Shown here piece after piece: positions 34,452 through 45,890 of a stretch of 64,000 bases of DNA (within the stretch, counting starts at the first letter, position 1; every line of letters begins with the position of its first letter). The stretch spans positions 744,001 to 808,000 of the forward strand of contig AP026162.1 in assembly GCA_030295235.1 (NCBI GenBank), written 5' to 3'. Below the pieces are notes generated by a model. It did no database searches. It worked only from the letters and a program-made list of their open reading frames with translations, and was not told the DNA's origin. Position numbers and translations under genes: made by a program. This stretch comes from Fistulifera solaris (lineage: Eukaryota; Bacillariophyta; Bacillariophyceae; Naviculales; Stauroneidaceae).

Positions 34452-35477
34452 ATGATCTCCGTAGCAACTTTTCGTCTTCCAGGGTCGGCTCTTCGCCGAT
34501 ATCCTTCGCAGGTCATGATGTCGTTTACTACGTTGCAGCAGCGAAACTACAAATCGACGCAAGCTGTCGAACGCCCAGAAGAAGAGTCGCATTTTCTGTT
34601 GATACTTGGACCACCGGGAGGCGGAAAGGGAACGATTTCGAAGAAAATGTTGAAGGTACGGCGCCTCATAGGATGGACTCGTCACCGTCCAGCCAGAATT
34701 TGAGGAATTGCATTCGGTTTTGCACGTTACTCATCATTTTCGTTAATATCAGGACTTCTCTAGCTTTCACCACGTGTCGACCGGTGATTTGTTGCGACAG
34801 CACGTCAGACAAAGGACTGCTCTCGGTATCAAAGCGAAGGGATACATGGATAGCGGCGAACTCGTTCCGGATAATCTCATGATTGATCTAGTTATGGAAG
34901 ACGCTACTCCTTACCTTGAGGCGGGCCAGAGTCTTCTTTTGGACGGTTTTCCACGCACCATCGAACAAGCTATGGCCCTTGAGAAAGTCACGCACATTGA
35001 TGTTGTTGTTAATTTGGATGTTCCCACGGACACTATCGTGGAAAGATTGGCTGATCGGTACGTTTTGCTCAAAATGTAGTTCAAATGTTCTCAAAAAGTA
35101 CGCTCATTCGATTTTGTTTCAAACAGATGGATTCATCCGGCCTCGGGTAGGGTGTATTCTTACTCATACAACCCTCCAAAAGTTGCTGGCAAAGACGACA
35201 TTACTGGAGAAGACTTGGTTCAACGAGACGATGACAAGCCCGAAGCAATCCGAAAAAGGCTGGAATCGTATGCTAATGTAAGTGACTCAGAACTGAAATG
35301 CATGCCTTCTCAATCTGTTACGAACGTTCTTAATGGTGCGCTTGTATCTAGATCACGGCTCCTTTGGTGAAATATTATGAAGACAAGGGACTGGCTAGGA
35401 CGTTCTCCGGAACGAAGAGCGATGTTATTTACCCTCAAGTCAAGAAATTCTTGGAATCGACCCACTTCTTTTCGTGA
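34452..35477 (+). CDS. Adenylate kinase, AK3-like (GTP:AMP type), probably mitochondrial
   Basis: Four exons: 34452-34655, 34753-35057, 35127-35277 and 35352-35477, with introns of 97, 69 and 74 nt, all GT-AG, giving 261 residues. The P-loop is GPPGGGKGT. The AMP-binding part follows with [22 protein letters not shown] and [16 protein letters not shown]. The lid [19 protein letters not shown] and [20 protein letters not shown] matches the long-lid, zinc-free eukaryotic type most similar to AK3. The first 40 residues are Arg/Ser-rich without acidic residues ([20 protein letters not shown]), as in a mitochondrial presequence. The enzyme interconverts AMP plus NTP with ADP and NDP. The start ATG at 34452 is the one that gives this presequence. 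Confidence 0.92.
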
Positions 35478-35898
35478 GAAGATTTGAATAATGACTAAAT
35501 ATAGTCCATGTGTAAATCTAGAACTTGCAAGATATTATTCTTCAATCATTTAATTTTTATATCAGAAACCAGTTCGCGCACTGCTAGCCGCTGTATCGAT
35601 TATCAATAACCTTGCTCTTTTCGTCTTAATTAGCAACAACGATGTCCACCGCATGTGCGGGATTTAACCGCAATATATTTACTCATGCTGCAGAGAAACC
35701 TGGGAGTTTAAAAATAGGGCAGTGTATAGAACGGCGCATCGATAACGAAAGGTCTATTATTCCCATATAATAGGTGCTTAATTATTCGTATTCCCAAATC
35801 AACACGCAGTTTCAGAGCTGAAGATTTGATCGCCGCGACTGGCAGGTTTAATTTGCGTGGTGTATAAAATCTTACAAGCCAAGTCTCTTCGAATCCTC
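35478..35898. other. Convergent intergenic region, nothing recognised
   Basis: About 420 AT-rich bases between the 3' ends of the adenylate kinase and hydrolase genes. AATAAT and ATATAATAGG-like stretches fit 3' processing on either strand, but no site can be assigned. Confidence 0.4.
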
Positions 35899-36921
35899 TC
35901 AATTAGAATCGGCAATGATTTCCCAGCGCCGAGTCGATGATCTTGTACTTGCAGTCGAAGGTTTTCTTGCAATTTGTGTTCGACTAACGACATTATCCCA
36001 TACATTGTCTTCCAAATACTCCATGAGGCGATCTACAAACATGGGTCGTACTTGTGCATGGACGTTGTTGTGGCTCATTCCTTCAATATACAAGGGTCGT
36101 GCTTGACAGCTCTTCGGTAATGCATCAAAAAGTCGTTCGGAATGATGGAAAGGTACGATTTGGTCGCTGGTTCCATGAATGAGAAGTGTCGGTGAATTGA
36201 CCATTGGTATGACATCCAAGTTCGGGAACTTGTCACCGTACAGAGTGCAACCGGTATCAACAACAACTCGATAGACCGACAAGAAAGGAGCATGTAAAAT
36301 AAGTCCACCGACAGGACCATCATTACTTCCATATTCGGCGTCTTCTTTCGACTTCATCGCTGTCTGTGCTGCTAAATGACAAGAAGGACCCGACCCTAAT
36401 GAGCGTCCATAGAGCACAATATTTTGAGCTGGTATTCCAAGGGTGTTTCTCAAATAATCATACGCGGCCTCAATATCGGCGTAGCAATGCTCTTCTGATG
36501 GCGGACCTTTATGGTGAAGCGAAAGAAATGCGTTATCAGGTGCTTTAGAGAGGCTGTCTCTCGTGAAAGACGAACGGGAGGAACTTACCGTGCTTCATTC
36601 CCATGCCATAACCAGAATAATCATAAGCAAAAGATTCACTTGCAGCATTTTGCTGAGAAATTTACACCATGGATAAATTGAACCGAGATCTTCCGCGTTC
36701 GCGTGCGAGTATAATATTGTTATTCCTTCATCGGGCTGTGAATCTTTTATTTCTTCTGCTGACAAACTCCGACAACTCTCGACGCCCGCTTGCCGCCGGT
36801 AGGAAATGTAAAATCCAGGAATCCTGGAACCTCTTCTCGTGTTCAGCCAAACAATTTTATGTTCTTTCAGCTTCGACGGCGGAGGAGGCTGGAACAGTAA
36901 CGAGCTTACAGTATCACCCAT
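35899..36921 (-). CDS. ABHD17-like alpha/beta hydrolase (serine hydrolase)
   Basis: Two exons, 36589-36921 and 35899-36506, with an 82-nt intron that joins GMKH to GPPSEEHCYADIEAAYDYL. Family features in order: N-terminal FQPPPPS, WLNTRRGSRIPGFYI, ILYSHANAEDLG (oxyanion region), AYDYSGYGMG, nucleophile Ser in LYGRSLGSGPS, Asp in LLIHGTSDQIVP and His in EGMSHNNVH. ABHD17 enzymes remove palmitate from membrane proteins, but the animal forms have an N-terminal Cys cluster that is missing here, so the substrate is open. The frame shifts by one near forward TT 36640-36641, between SKMLQ and SESFAYDYSGYG; one added base restores it. The start ATG at 36921 gives MGDTVSSLLFQ; a longer frame opens only with TTG. 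Confidence 0.8.
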
Positions 36922-38046
36922 TGTGCAATCGCTGTTATGCAATTATATGAATCAAGAACTGTCCGATTTTGTTTGCGAAGACCTGCCTTGTGCAATCAAT
37001 AAAAGGTTCGGATGATAATTTCAAAGCTGCTACGAACGCTGCTAAATACAAGGAAAGCGGCTTCTATTGGTTGACAAGTCAATCGCAGCAATCAGTAAAA
37101 TTCAGGCGAACCGTTGGTCGTTATTTAGCTAGCAATTCGACTCCTTTAGTGACCTGCTACGTTTGCAATGAGAGTGATGACAGCGAGAGAGGAGTTGGGA
37201 CTTCGAAAACGAAAAAGTACGCCAAAAATAGTTGGCCAACGGGCGCATTTCAGCTCGTGAATTTCCTACGTATCATTGTAGTCCGTTGGAGGCAAATCCA
37301 ATGAGAATGATAGCGTAAGTACTTCGCGCAAGCCGTCCAATCGAGTTTTCAGATTATGGAGAGCCGGCAACAGAAGAGTGAGTGGCTTCCGTTATCCGTT
37401 CACTCCGTAAATTTTCAATGCCTAAGTAAGAATTTTGAAAATGACGAACGCTCCATGGCGTGACAGCCTACTGTAGGATACAATCTACTTCGGGCCTTCT
37501 AAACATTTTGAAATTATAGGATGCGCGCAGCTGACATTGCACTGTGGAACAATAAGAAGATTACCTTTTTGTAAGAAGCTTGAACCTTAGTGGGATGATA
37601 GTTCAGCCCTTGCTCGTAGCTCATGTTATTGACTAGGAAGGTCTATAGGGCTAGAGCGACAACGCACCTAGCTCTCAAGGCAGGAGACTACAGGACGTTT
37701 GCTGCTATGGACTAACCTATCAATTCAATGATCCAGCCTCTGAGAAGTTGTAGAAGCGCCTCAGAAAGTCAACAAGAAGAGAGTTAGAGTTCGAAGAACC
37801 AGCCATTGTCCCTCAGCCGTTCCCTTGGGTGCCCAGAAAGTTCTGCCATCTAAATTATCGTGTACAGCGGATGATCCGCATCTTAGCACAGAACAAACAC
37901 AGTTACACGAATTTTTCTTTATTTTACTGGTCTCCGTGCATTATGTTCTGATGAAATTCCCTCGGGACTGACTCGCAACTCGTAACGTTAAACGAAGAAC
38001 AGGCCACATGTAGACTAGATTGGAGTAGAAATTGCCAGCATGTCTC
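36922..38046. other. Intergenic region of 1.1 kb, nothing identified
   Basis: Short open frames on the plus strand (for example 36969-37304, starting at TTG) lack known motifs. The stretch 37.6-37.9 kb has a faintly coding look with stops in all frames and could be an old decayed gene or element, but I cannot name it. Confidence 0.4.
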
Positions 38047-38511
38047 CTATCTCTTGGTATCCGAACCTTTCTTTGCCTTCGCTTTGCTCTTGCTGGATGG
38101 AACGTCGGCATCGTAGGAGTAGCTGGACAAAAATGATTTTGCTTCGGCTGTTTGCTCGGCTTCCGTCTGTAACTTATAGCCCTCAGCCTCGAGTCGATTG
38201 TTTGTTTTCAATGCTTGTTCATTCAACGCATATGTCGCTGCGGATGGATTATCGCCACCAACGTTGCGTCGCTCGTATGCATTGACTGGAGCGACGCCAA
38301 AGAAAACATTGTTGCGGCGACAGAGCCGGCACGAACAACGGTCCCCAGAGGAGTCATGCAAATTTAAGTCTAAGGAGCTACCGATGGCAAAAGCCGGCGT
38401 GGCGACTGCGCACTTTTGTAAGAAATTTCTTCTCGAGGAATGTTGCTCGGTCGAAAGAGCCACCGCACTCACACATATCCCAAACGAAACCAAAACAATT
38501 TCTGCCCTCAT
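38047..38511 (-). CDS. Small secreted or thylakoid-lumen-type protein, unknown function
   Basis: A 154-residue single-exon protein. Residues 1-20 form a signal peptide (VLVSFGICVSAVALS). It is followed by SSRRNFLQKCAVATPAFA, a twin-arginine stretch with a hydrophobic core and an AFA end, as seen in Tat substrates of the thylakoid lumen. A diatom plastid protein should also have Phe at the first cleavage site, which is not evident, so lumen targeting is only a suggestion. A CSCRLCRRNN segment could bind metal. The second half is a charged helix (NEQALKTNNRLEAEGYKLQT) with a Lys/Ser tail. The motif pattern near NPSAATYALNEQALKTNNRL recalls small lumenal proteins, but I recognise no family. Confidence 0.55.
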   Translation of the reverse strand: MRAEIVLVSFGICVSAVALSTEQHSSRRNFLQKCAVATPAFAIGSSLDLNLHDSSGDRCSCRLCRRNNVFFGVAPVNAYERRNVGGDNPSAATYALNEQALKTNNRLEAEGYKLQTEAEQTAEAKSFLSSYSYDADVPSSKSKAKAKKGSDTKR

Positions 38512-38983
38512 GCCTCACCTGTAAATCAGCAAAGTATATATTACGCTTGTTTCGAATTCAATTGAAGACGGTTGCCATTCAATCTCTGATTTCGCAACAA
38601 TACGACGACCATGATCATCAACCTTCCAATCATCGTATTATGCGTGATGCGTAATGAGTAATGAGTAATGAGTGATGAGTGATGACGCAGATTTTCTCAC
38701 CCCATGGCCGTCTGTTCCCATCCGTTTCCATTTACCGTGAGACTACACAAATTCCCATTGTCAGTAGTACCGGACGACATCGATTTGAACTTTGAATGCA
38801 CCGACGTGCTGTACACGTACACTGTGATTGACGGTGATGGACAATCGAAAAACGACCAAAGACCAAAGACATCGCTTGTTTGATTCAAATGACAAACAAC
38901 AAATATCACTAGTCTAACAAGCAACTTCTAAAGACAGTTATTTCTATTGTTACATTACGCCTCTTCATTTCAACAGTCCTGCA
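38512..38983. other. Divergent intergenic region
   Basis: About 470 bases between a minus-strand and a plus-strand gene. It holds a short degenerate run of TGATGCGTAATGAGTAATGA-type 7-bp repeats at 38640-38690 and otherwise nothing recognised. Confidence 0.5.
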
Positions 38984-39702
38984 ATGACGAGTGACAGCGC
39001 CGAGTCTTCGGGTTTCACTCCCGATACAATTTCCGGTACAATCGAATCCATTCGCCTTCACACGTCGTCATGGATGGCAAAATGCAAAGTCGAGTGCGCA
39101 TCGAGACGCTTCGCCCGTTACCAGAGTTCCTTGGCATTGATCCTGCGGCTGGCTTTTGTTTGTCGTCGGGGGCATTTACTCCTCCAGTCAGGAAAGTCGA
39201 CAAGGGAAGCCCTGAAAAGGTGCAGAGTCGTATGAAGTTGAACTTGGCCTTTTTCCTGACAAACTATGTTGTGATTGCGGCAATGACTGCTGTCGTTGTA
39301 GCCCTTATGCATCCGGGTATGATATTCTTCGTCGGGCTGGTCTATGGGTTGTGGATGCTTCATGGCTACATGATCCGTCATGAAATTGTTCTTGGCGGGG
39401 TTCGTTTGCACTCTTTGGTATCCGTCAAGCATCGATTTTATGGTCTCTTCGTGTTGACGGTGCTCGTGATAATCTGGAAATGCCTGATTCCTACTTTGAT
39501 CTTTGTCGCGATCTCTGGTTTGCTCATTCTGATGCATGCGTTTATGCGCGATCCGAAACAAATAGAGATGCTCGACAGATCCAGAGCTGACAGCGAAGAT
39601 GATTACGATGCGATGGAAGGAGGAAAGCATGAAGGCAACAACTACTCAAAAGAGTCAGAAGGATTAATTAATCGTTCTCAAGGAAAAAATGACGCTGATT
39701 AA
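38984..39702 (+). CDS. PRA1-family (prenylated Rab acceptor) membrane protein
   Basis: About 239 residues. The core begins LRPLPEFLGIDPAAGF and continues MKLNLAFFLTNYVVIAAMTAV, followed by four membrane segments in two hairpins (to about LLILMHAFMRDP) and a hydrophilic tail. NL..F..NY is the PRA1/YIP3 signature. These ER-Golgi proteins help load prenylated Rab GTPases onto membranes. The core frame starts at ATG 39070, but a coding-like N-terminus lies in the frame starting at ATG 38984 (MTSDSAESSGFTPDTISGTI). The two join if the AAAA run at 39079-39082 is read with one more A, giving MAKMQSRVRIETLRPLP. I therefore give 38984 as the likely start, with 39070 as the conservative alternative. 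Confidence 0.78.
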
Positions 39703-40372
39703 GCCATTGTTTGTGCGACCGGGTTTGAGAATTGCCACCATAGTTATCATGTTTTGTATCCCTAAAGCTTTCTGTGATATTCTTAAAATAAAAACGAGTA
39801 TTTTTTCATGGGGCCAGCATAAGCTTGAGATTCGGATTTGTGCAAAGGCAGCTCTAACTTCATTATATCGACTAGTCTAGAGGTATAGAGACAACGAACC
39901 TTGATGAGAAAACAACGGGGATAGTCGTACATCCACACCCCATTTTCTATGAAAAAGCATCGAATAGTTCAGGGCGGGGAGTTTGAGGTGAGAGGAAAGT
40001 ATTTATTGTTAGGAACTAGGAAGCATGGACGTGAGACTAATCCCTAATCCGGACGTAAAGTACCGGTATTGTTGTGATTTGACGCGTTTCCTAGCCTATT
40101 TCGTAGCTCAAATCGAAGCAGTAAATCGGGATTGCGATTTAAATAAACTCAGTCATTGTCATTGATCCTCTTTGTCGCCATTCTAATCGTTGTCCGTACT
40201 TGAAGCGTGACTAAAAATTCAGTCGCGGTTTCCGTAATCCAACACATTGATCCTATAGTGCGACGTGCGACCATGAATAATGTCAATGATCCGCGGATGC
40301 TTGCGATATTACTAGTGTAAAAAAGGCGTTTGTTTTCAATTCTGATACCTGATACCAACACGCAACCAATTA
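39703..40372. other. Intergenic, nothing recognised
   Basis: About 670 bases; AATAAA-like sequence at 39787 may serve the PRA1 transcript. No other feature is visible. Confidence 0.4.
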
Positions 40373-41086
40373 ATGCATAGTAAGATGAACCTAGCCTCTC
40401 CAGCACCTCGTGTTGAACCTGCAACGGCAGCCGATGCCAAACACGAAGAACCTGCCCTGGCGCGAAGGGCGGAACAATGCGAACCTGCGATTGCATCGCC
40501 TGCCCCCATCGTAGAACCTGCTGGACTATCTTCAGATGTATTGCATGCAATAAAAGAAACAAGGAATGGTAGTACACCCAAGCTGACAGTTGAGATGCTG
40601 CGAGGGGAGAAGGGAGCTGATTTGGAATGCCACGCAGCAATCTTTCGCGGAGCCCCACCAAAGAACATTTTGAAAGTTCTTCTCCCGTGTATTTACGACG
40701 AACGAGATTTCATCTCTTACAACGAAGTGAAAAAATACATGGTCGTTCAATCTGGAACCTGCTTTGTGTATATGGAAGAAAAAGACCCTTTTCCTCTCTA
40801 TGCAATTTCACTTGATAAGTTCGTTGCTATTCTCGAAGACCCCGATAGACTCGATAAAGGCAGCGCTACAATATCCCCTGCACCTGGAACCAATAGGTCT
40901 CGTGATGGAATGGTAACTGTTCTATTGAAATACTCGGATACAGGAAAGCAAGCTTATCAATTTACATTTGATACGAAAGCGTTAGACAAATCATTTCCGA
41001 AACTTTTTATCGATTTGGTGTCACGAAGTCAGCAACAAAGCGAGAAAGTTTTCACAGAGACTGCACAAGTCGAGACGCTAGGCTAG
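40373..41086 (+). CDS. Unknown protein with PH-like domain
   Basis: A 237-residue intact protein. The first 60 residues are a low-complexity stretch with repeated EPA units (VEPATAADAKHEEPALARRAEQ, then CEPAIASPAPIVEPA). The remainder has the pattern of a pleckstrin-homology fold: ILKVLLPCIYDERDF, KKYMVVQSGTCFVYMEEKDP, PLYAISLDKFVAIL, GMVTVLLKYSDTGKQAYQFTF and a final helix SFPKLFIDLVSRSQQQ. That fold assignment is inferred from the strand pattern; no family match is claimed. The start ATG is at 40373, with a second Met at 40385 equally possible. Confidence 0.6.
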   Translation: MHSKMNLASPAPRVEPATAADAKHEEPALARRAEQCEPAIASPAPIVEPAGLSSDVLHAIKETRNGSTPKLTVEMLRGEKGADLECHAAIFRGAPPKNILKVLLPCIYDERDFISYNEVKKYMVVQSGTCFVYMEEKDPFPLYAISLDKFVAILEDPDRLDKGSATISPAPGTNRSRDGMVTVLLKYSDTGKQAYQFTFDTKALDKSFPKLFIDLVSRSQQQSEKVFTETAQVETLG

Positions 41087-41811
41087 CTTTCTGGAGTAGA
41101 ACAATCGGTATATAACTTAGGAAAACCTGTTAGTGTTGTGCATCCTACAGCACACTGATGTGGAATCGGTGGTGTCATAAAAACGCGGAAAGGAATGGGA
41201 TAGAATCTATCACAACTTCTCGTCACATGGGGGATGGGACTTGAATACAACTTAATACTTAGCCATGACCGATGCACAATGATCTTGATGTCCAATAATC
41301 AGCGCTGGCTTCGGCATATCGAGATAGAGTATGACTAAACATGATCTTTCCGAGCTAGATTGCAAATACAACTACCTTGAAAAGCGAAAAGTAACGTTAC
41401 TCTATTTCATTTATCTTCATCGGCATTCGCATTGCACGCTTCAAATCTCTTACGTCGGAAATCCTTTGAAAATCCTATGAACAAGATGTACGGAGTAAAA
41501 GAAAAATGGATCTAGAGCGGCGACTTTTTACCACGACTGCATTCATGATTTCAGTCATGATAAAATGCTCCCACTTATTACTCGAGTATTGATGTTCACT
41601 ATCACTTATAATGTGAAATTTTTCTAGCCGTTTGGCAAAAGGCACGAAAATAAGGCGCGCACCGCATGCACCATGATACTCATTGCGCTCAACGGTCGCT
41701 TGTAACTTTCGTCTTTCATCTTGAATCAAGTAACTTGCGTGTACAATCGCATCAACACGACAGTGACTCACTTCACCGGAAGAGACTTGGGAACGTTAAA
41801 AAACATTTACC
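41087..41811. other. Intergenic region with a CAGTCATGA repeat copy
   Basis: About 725 bases. CACGACTGCATTCATGATTT followed by CAGTCATGA lies at 41532-41560 and belongs to the dispersed inverted-repeat set. No gene seen. Confidence 0.5.
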
Positions 41812-43949
41812 ATGAAAGAAGGTCACACAGCGAACGCGTCGAATCACCCAAACGTAAGAAGCCTTGCTCAAGAGATCACAGCTTGGTACCTCTCACAAAT
41901 CGACGAACGAGCTCCCCATTCGGAGAATGTTCGGAACTTTTGAGGGCTCCCGTTATTGCCGTGACTGATCTCATTTTGACAAATGATGAAGAAACCGACA
42001 ACCCTCACACAACTGCAACTGCAACTGCAACTGCTGCTAGCGATAATAAATCCCTTTCGCACAGCGTCCCAAATCCAGACTGGAAGCAATACCTCGTAAA
42101 AGCAGGAAATGAAGGGATACCTCTCGGCAACTCTGACAATTACGAAAGATTTTCTAAGCGGACCAAAGCGAGATTGGAAGCATTTATGCTTGGGGTTGCA
42201 TTAGCTATGCCCGCGTCCTCGGCGGATGACACAGGGAATGATGAATCAAAATCCAAGAGAGAAAACAGTTCCTCAGGTTCCAATATTACGAGAAAAGGAC
42301 ATGATACTAGCAAACAATCTCCGTTCTCTCTAATTGATGGTTTAGCCAGTTTTCGTCCCTTTGAAAAGCATCAATCGAATTCTTTATTGCGATCCATTTC
42401 GTCATCGAGTTCCACAATGACACGAAAGCGCCCACAAATCCCAGAAAGCGATCTAGTCACCCGACTTGAATTATATTTACGGTGCCTTTACCGTGTGCAC
42501 TCGCTGAAACAAGAATGCGTCGTGAGTGCGGAGCCAGTGCGGGCGGTCAAAGCGCGAGCTAACGCTATTGTGGCCGCGTTCATTGAAACTGTGTCTACTG
42601 TTCGACAACAAGGCCCTGTGTTGACTAGTCTTCTAAGCTGCATGACGAAAGAAGTTTTAGCCGTGGACATACTCTCCGAGGACCTTGAGCGTGTGATTCG
42701 TCGGATTGTTTCGGAATATGAACACGCTACATCATTCGCATCTCTCGCATTCCTTTCGAGTCCCGAGGATGCCGCGGAACACAAATTGACTCCCCCTGAT
42801 ATTGGATTACTTGCGCTACCTGCGCGTCAATTGGCAAAACGCAGAAGCATCTTGTGAACTTGAGGAGATGCTACGAAATTGTATGGATCCTCAGATGCGC
42901 AAGACGTTCAAGACGGTTGAATTTCGCTCCATCGGTCATTTGCTAGAAGTTTGCCAAAGCTTCCGATCCGAGCTTCAGCAAATTCAAATACAGCCCAGCC
43001 GACAGTTTCGATCTGTGGTGGATACGAATGGCGGAGAAGACACCGCTTCCACGAAGGATGCTTTGCGACAAGCGATTCGTGACCTCAATCGCGAGGTGAT
43101 CACAATAAACGGGCATGTTTTACCACCCGCGACCAGTTACGAGCAGCTGAGCTATTTACTTTCTCAGACCTTGAACTCGCAAGCCTTAACGAGCACATTT
43201 GTATCCAACAAGCCTGCACATCGAAAGAAAAGTAAAAAAGAACGCCGACTGCATGGAGACCATGTGTCTGACTTGTCGGATTCAGGAAATGAAACCAATA
43301 ACTCCATTGGCAACGAATCGGCTAGATCTACATCGGATGGGCAGGGTTCGACGGGATATCGGAGCTTTAGGCAATCGACAATTGACTATCTTGCGAAGCG
43401 ACTCGTTTTGGCAGCTAGTCGTACAGGTACAGGTGAGATCTTACATGAGTGTTGCGGTTCTCTCAGCTGGTCATCGTTGCTAAACCATGCGGCACTGCTG
43501 TTTCTATTGGTTCACTAAAGGTGGCGATGCGTTCTTTGTAGTTAAAGATTTGTTCGGAGGGGGAGGATGTGGAGGTTGTTCCGTCTTCGCCCGCAAATCT
43601 ACTTGGTGAATCCTCGAGGCGCCGCGAGTCGATAGAAATAATTGTTCGATTAGCGAGTATCATCATTCGATGCCACGGTTCTTTTGACGTGTACCCAAAA
43701 GCTCTCGTGGGCTGTTGCGAACCTCTTATCCAAGTACATACTACTACTTCGGAAAGAATTTCATTGAAAGAATCAAGAGCTCCAGGCGTTGCGCGCAACG
43801 ATAGCAAGTCTGACGAATCCGACGAGGAAGGTGAAAATAGAGCACACATGGTAGTGCAAGAGCTTATCACTGACAAGTCGGGTTGGCGTACGCTATCAGT
43901 CCGTCCAGCTCTTTACGAGAAAATCGAAGTGTTGACAACACCTAGTTAG
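41812..43949 (+). CDS. Unknown helical protein with Ser-rich N-terminus, frame interrupted
   Basis: Coding-like text covers 2.1 kb. The N-terminal third is disordered and has an (AT)n-type tract TATATATAASD-like in protein (HTTATATATAASDN). A helical middle follows (SDLVTRLELYLRCLYRVHSL onward). A probable 88-nt intron at 43433-43520 joins SRTGTG to GDAFFVVKDLFGG. The C-terminal part has ESIEIIVRLASIIIRCHGSF and ends LYEKIEVLTTPS. Frame changes fall at CCC 41847-41849, AAAA 42836-42839 and G5 43559-43563. The first looks like a missing base, the other two like an extra base. ATG 41812 is the most plausible start; the main frame itself opens only with TTG at 41721. I recognise no domain. Confidence 0.5.
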
Positions 43950-44300
43950 ATATACTAACTATCCCTTTAGCTTTACGCGACCACAACGCATGGAATAAAT
44001 CACTTTTCGCTTCTAAACTCAACGTCTCGACGAAGCTAGCTGTTTCATCTATGCTTCTTTGACTCCAACCTCCAACGTTTTTTTGAAACGCATATTTTCA
44101 CTGGTCCCGGTACTGGTTCATTAGGATTTTCACGCGAGGCGCGTATGTGTATAACAATTTATTTGAAATTCAAAAATCATTGTTAAGCTGTTTCACAAAC
44201 GCTCAAAGAAAAATGTGCATGTGTATCCAATGCAGATGTTGCACGAAAGCACCTCAGTGCAATTAACCGCGTCATTGGAACTGTAAAGACGACTCTTGTC

Positions 44301-45890
44301 ATGAAAAGAGAAAAAGCGCTTACGATGATTGCATTGATTCATATTGTTGTGGTGTTGCTCATAGCACCGTGTTTCTCACGCGATCACATGTCTTTACGTG
44401 GGTTGAGTTTCGGAAGCCAGAGAGTTGTTTCGACCGCTTGCCGAAAAATTCGTAGTAAGCCGTATCGAGGGAGACTTGATCTTCTGTTCATTTATGTCAT
44501 TCAATACAGTTTGGAAGCAGAATTCGACTTGTGGGCTATCAATGCTGCAATATCAAGCCATCTGATCTCAGTTCTTGACGACTGTGACGTGAACGGCGAA
44601 CCGGAATTCGCCACTGAAATTGACCCTAGCAGCCATACCTTATTGACGACGCAAGGTAAACACATTTTTGTGCGTCCATTTCGCATAGTTTTTAAACATA
44701 GAGTGTCCTGACTTCTTTCGCTCTTTGAAGATGGTTTTTGCGAGTCTCCCAAAGCAGGCGAGGTCCAGTGTGCCGAGATTCGAGGAAGAGTGTCGGTATA
44801 TCTGGACGACAATGCAGCAGCCACTGAAAAGCGATCTATGCCCGTTATTCAATCGCTACTTGATGACACGTATTTGCTGGGGCAGTTAAGCGGATTATCC
44901 TTTGTCAATTCTTTCTTTGTGCGATCTCTGGGTGAAAATCTGGTTGTAATTGCTGACGGAGACGGCAAGACCGAGGAAAACATGGAATCGGACAGCGCCG
45001 ACATAGTCATTGCAGCTACTGTGATATCTTTTTTTGTCGTGACAGTGATGGTTGTATACGGTTTGTACCGTCGCCGTCAACCGGCTAGCCGTTTCGGATT
45101 TCTCTCCGTGAAACATGCAGTGGCTCATTTGTACAACCGACGACGACAGTTCTTTGAAGATCTCTCAGATGATGAAGAACACGAACCTAGTTGGATGGCA
45201 AGTTCACCGGAGAGCGCAATATACGAGCGCTGTCCTCCTCCGTCGATAACTTGGAGCGTATCTGACTTGACGAGTGACTCACGTTCCATCCGTAGCACTC
45301 TCCAACTAGGTCGGATTGTAGAGGAAAATAACTCCGAAGAAAGTCTTACAAGCGGTAGAAATCACGAACCACCCAGTCAAATTTATCGGCATTTCGACCC
45401 CGCGGATCTCGATTTTGTCCCCCAATGGAATGATGCAAGTTTCTCTGTCCAGTCTTCGTTCAAAGCAATTGACTCGACGGATTCATTCGACGATAGTATA
45501 GTGAATCGGTTTGGTTCTAACTCAAGTGACGATTTTGGAGTTTTTCCTCTCCGGGGATGTCAGTTCGTCCCGGACGCGAGTTTCGATGAAAGCTCCGAGA
45601 GTTCAAGCCATTCAAACCGTAGTCGGCGCACACTGTCTCTTGACAGCTGCATGTCTCCCTATGCAACGTCGATAAATGAGCCCGATGCAACGTTGATGAA
45701 TGACGGAGATGATCGATGCAAAGAACTAGACGACCCAGGTGTTCATGCAGCAGAAGACTCAGGCATTATGGAACGGGTCATTCTTTTCTCTTCTGCATTT
45801 CTAGTGCTCGACTTGAATTCATTGCTTTGGTGGGCAAAGTTTTGCATCGCTGTTAAGAGAGGACGTTCGGAGCCTCGGCTAAAATACTGA
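44301..45890 (+). CDS. Type I single-pass membrane protein with Cys-containing ectodomain, diatom-type, unknown function
   Basis: Two exons, 44301-44655 and 44731-45890, give 504 residues. The 75-nt intron removes an in-frame TGA and yields LLTTQDGFCESPKAGEVQCAE. Residues 8-26 are a signal peptide (TMIALIHIVVVLLIAPCFS). The ectodomain has a C...C.E..GRVSVYL element followed by LLDDTYLLGQLSGLSFVNSFF. One membrane helix (DIVIAATVISFFVVTVMVVYGLYRRR, about 227-250) is followed by a Ser/Asp-rich cytoplasmic tail of over 200 residues with many potential phosphosites. I recall similar ectodomain-plus-helix proteins as a large diatom family without known function; that recollection is not a database result. 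Confidence 0.65.

Noticed and set aside
36969-37304. Plus-strand open frame of 111 codons
   Set aside because: Starts at TTG and shows no domain; coding support is too weak.
37500-38000. Possible remnant of a mobile element
   Set aside because: Faint coding look only; no terminal repeats, enzyme motifs or borders.
40149-40661. Minus-strand open frame of 170 codons
   Set aside because: Mostly antisense to the EPA-repeat protein gene; repeated codons there open several frames.
43463-43876. Minus-strand open frame of 137 codons
   Set aside because: It is antisense to the better-supported 41.8-43.9 kb gene and reads as its mirror.
44656-44730. Premature TGA splitting the type I membrane protein into two genes
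   Set aside because: A 75-nt GT-AG intron with correct phase removes the stop and joins the two halves.
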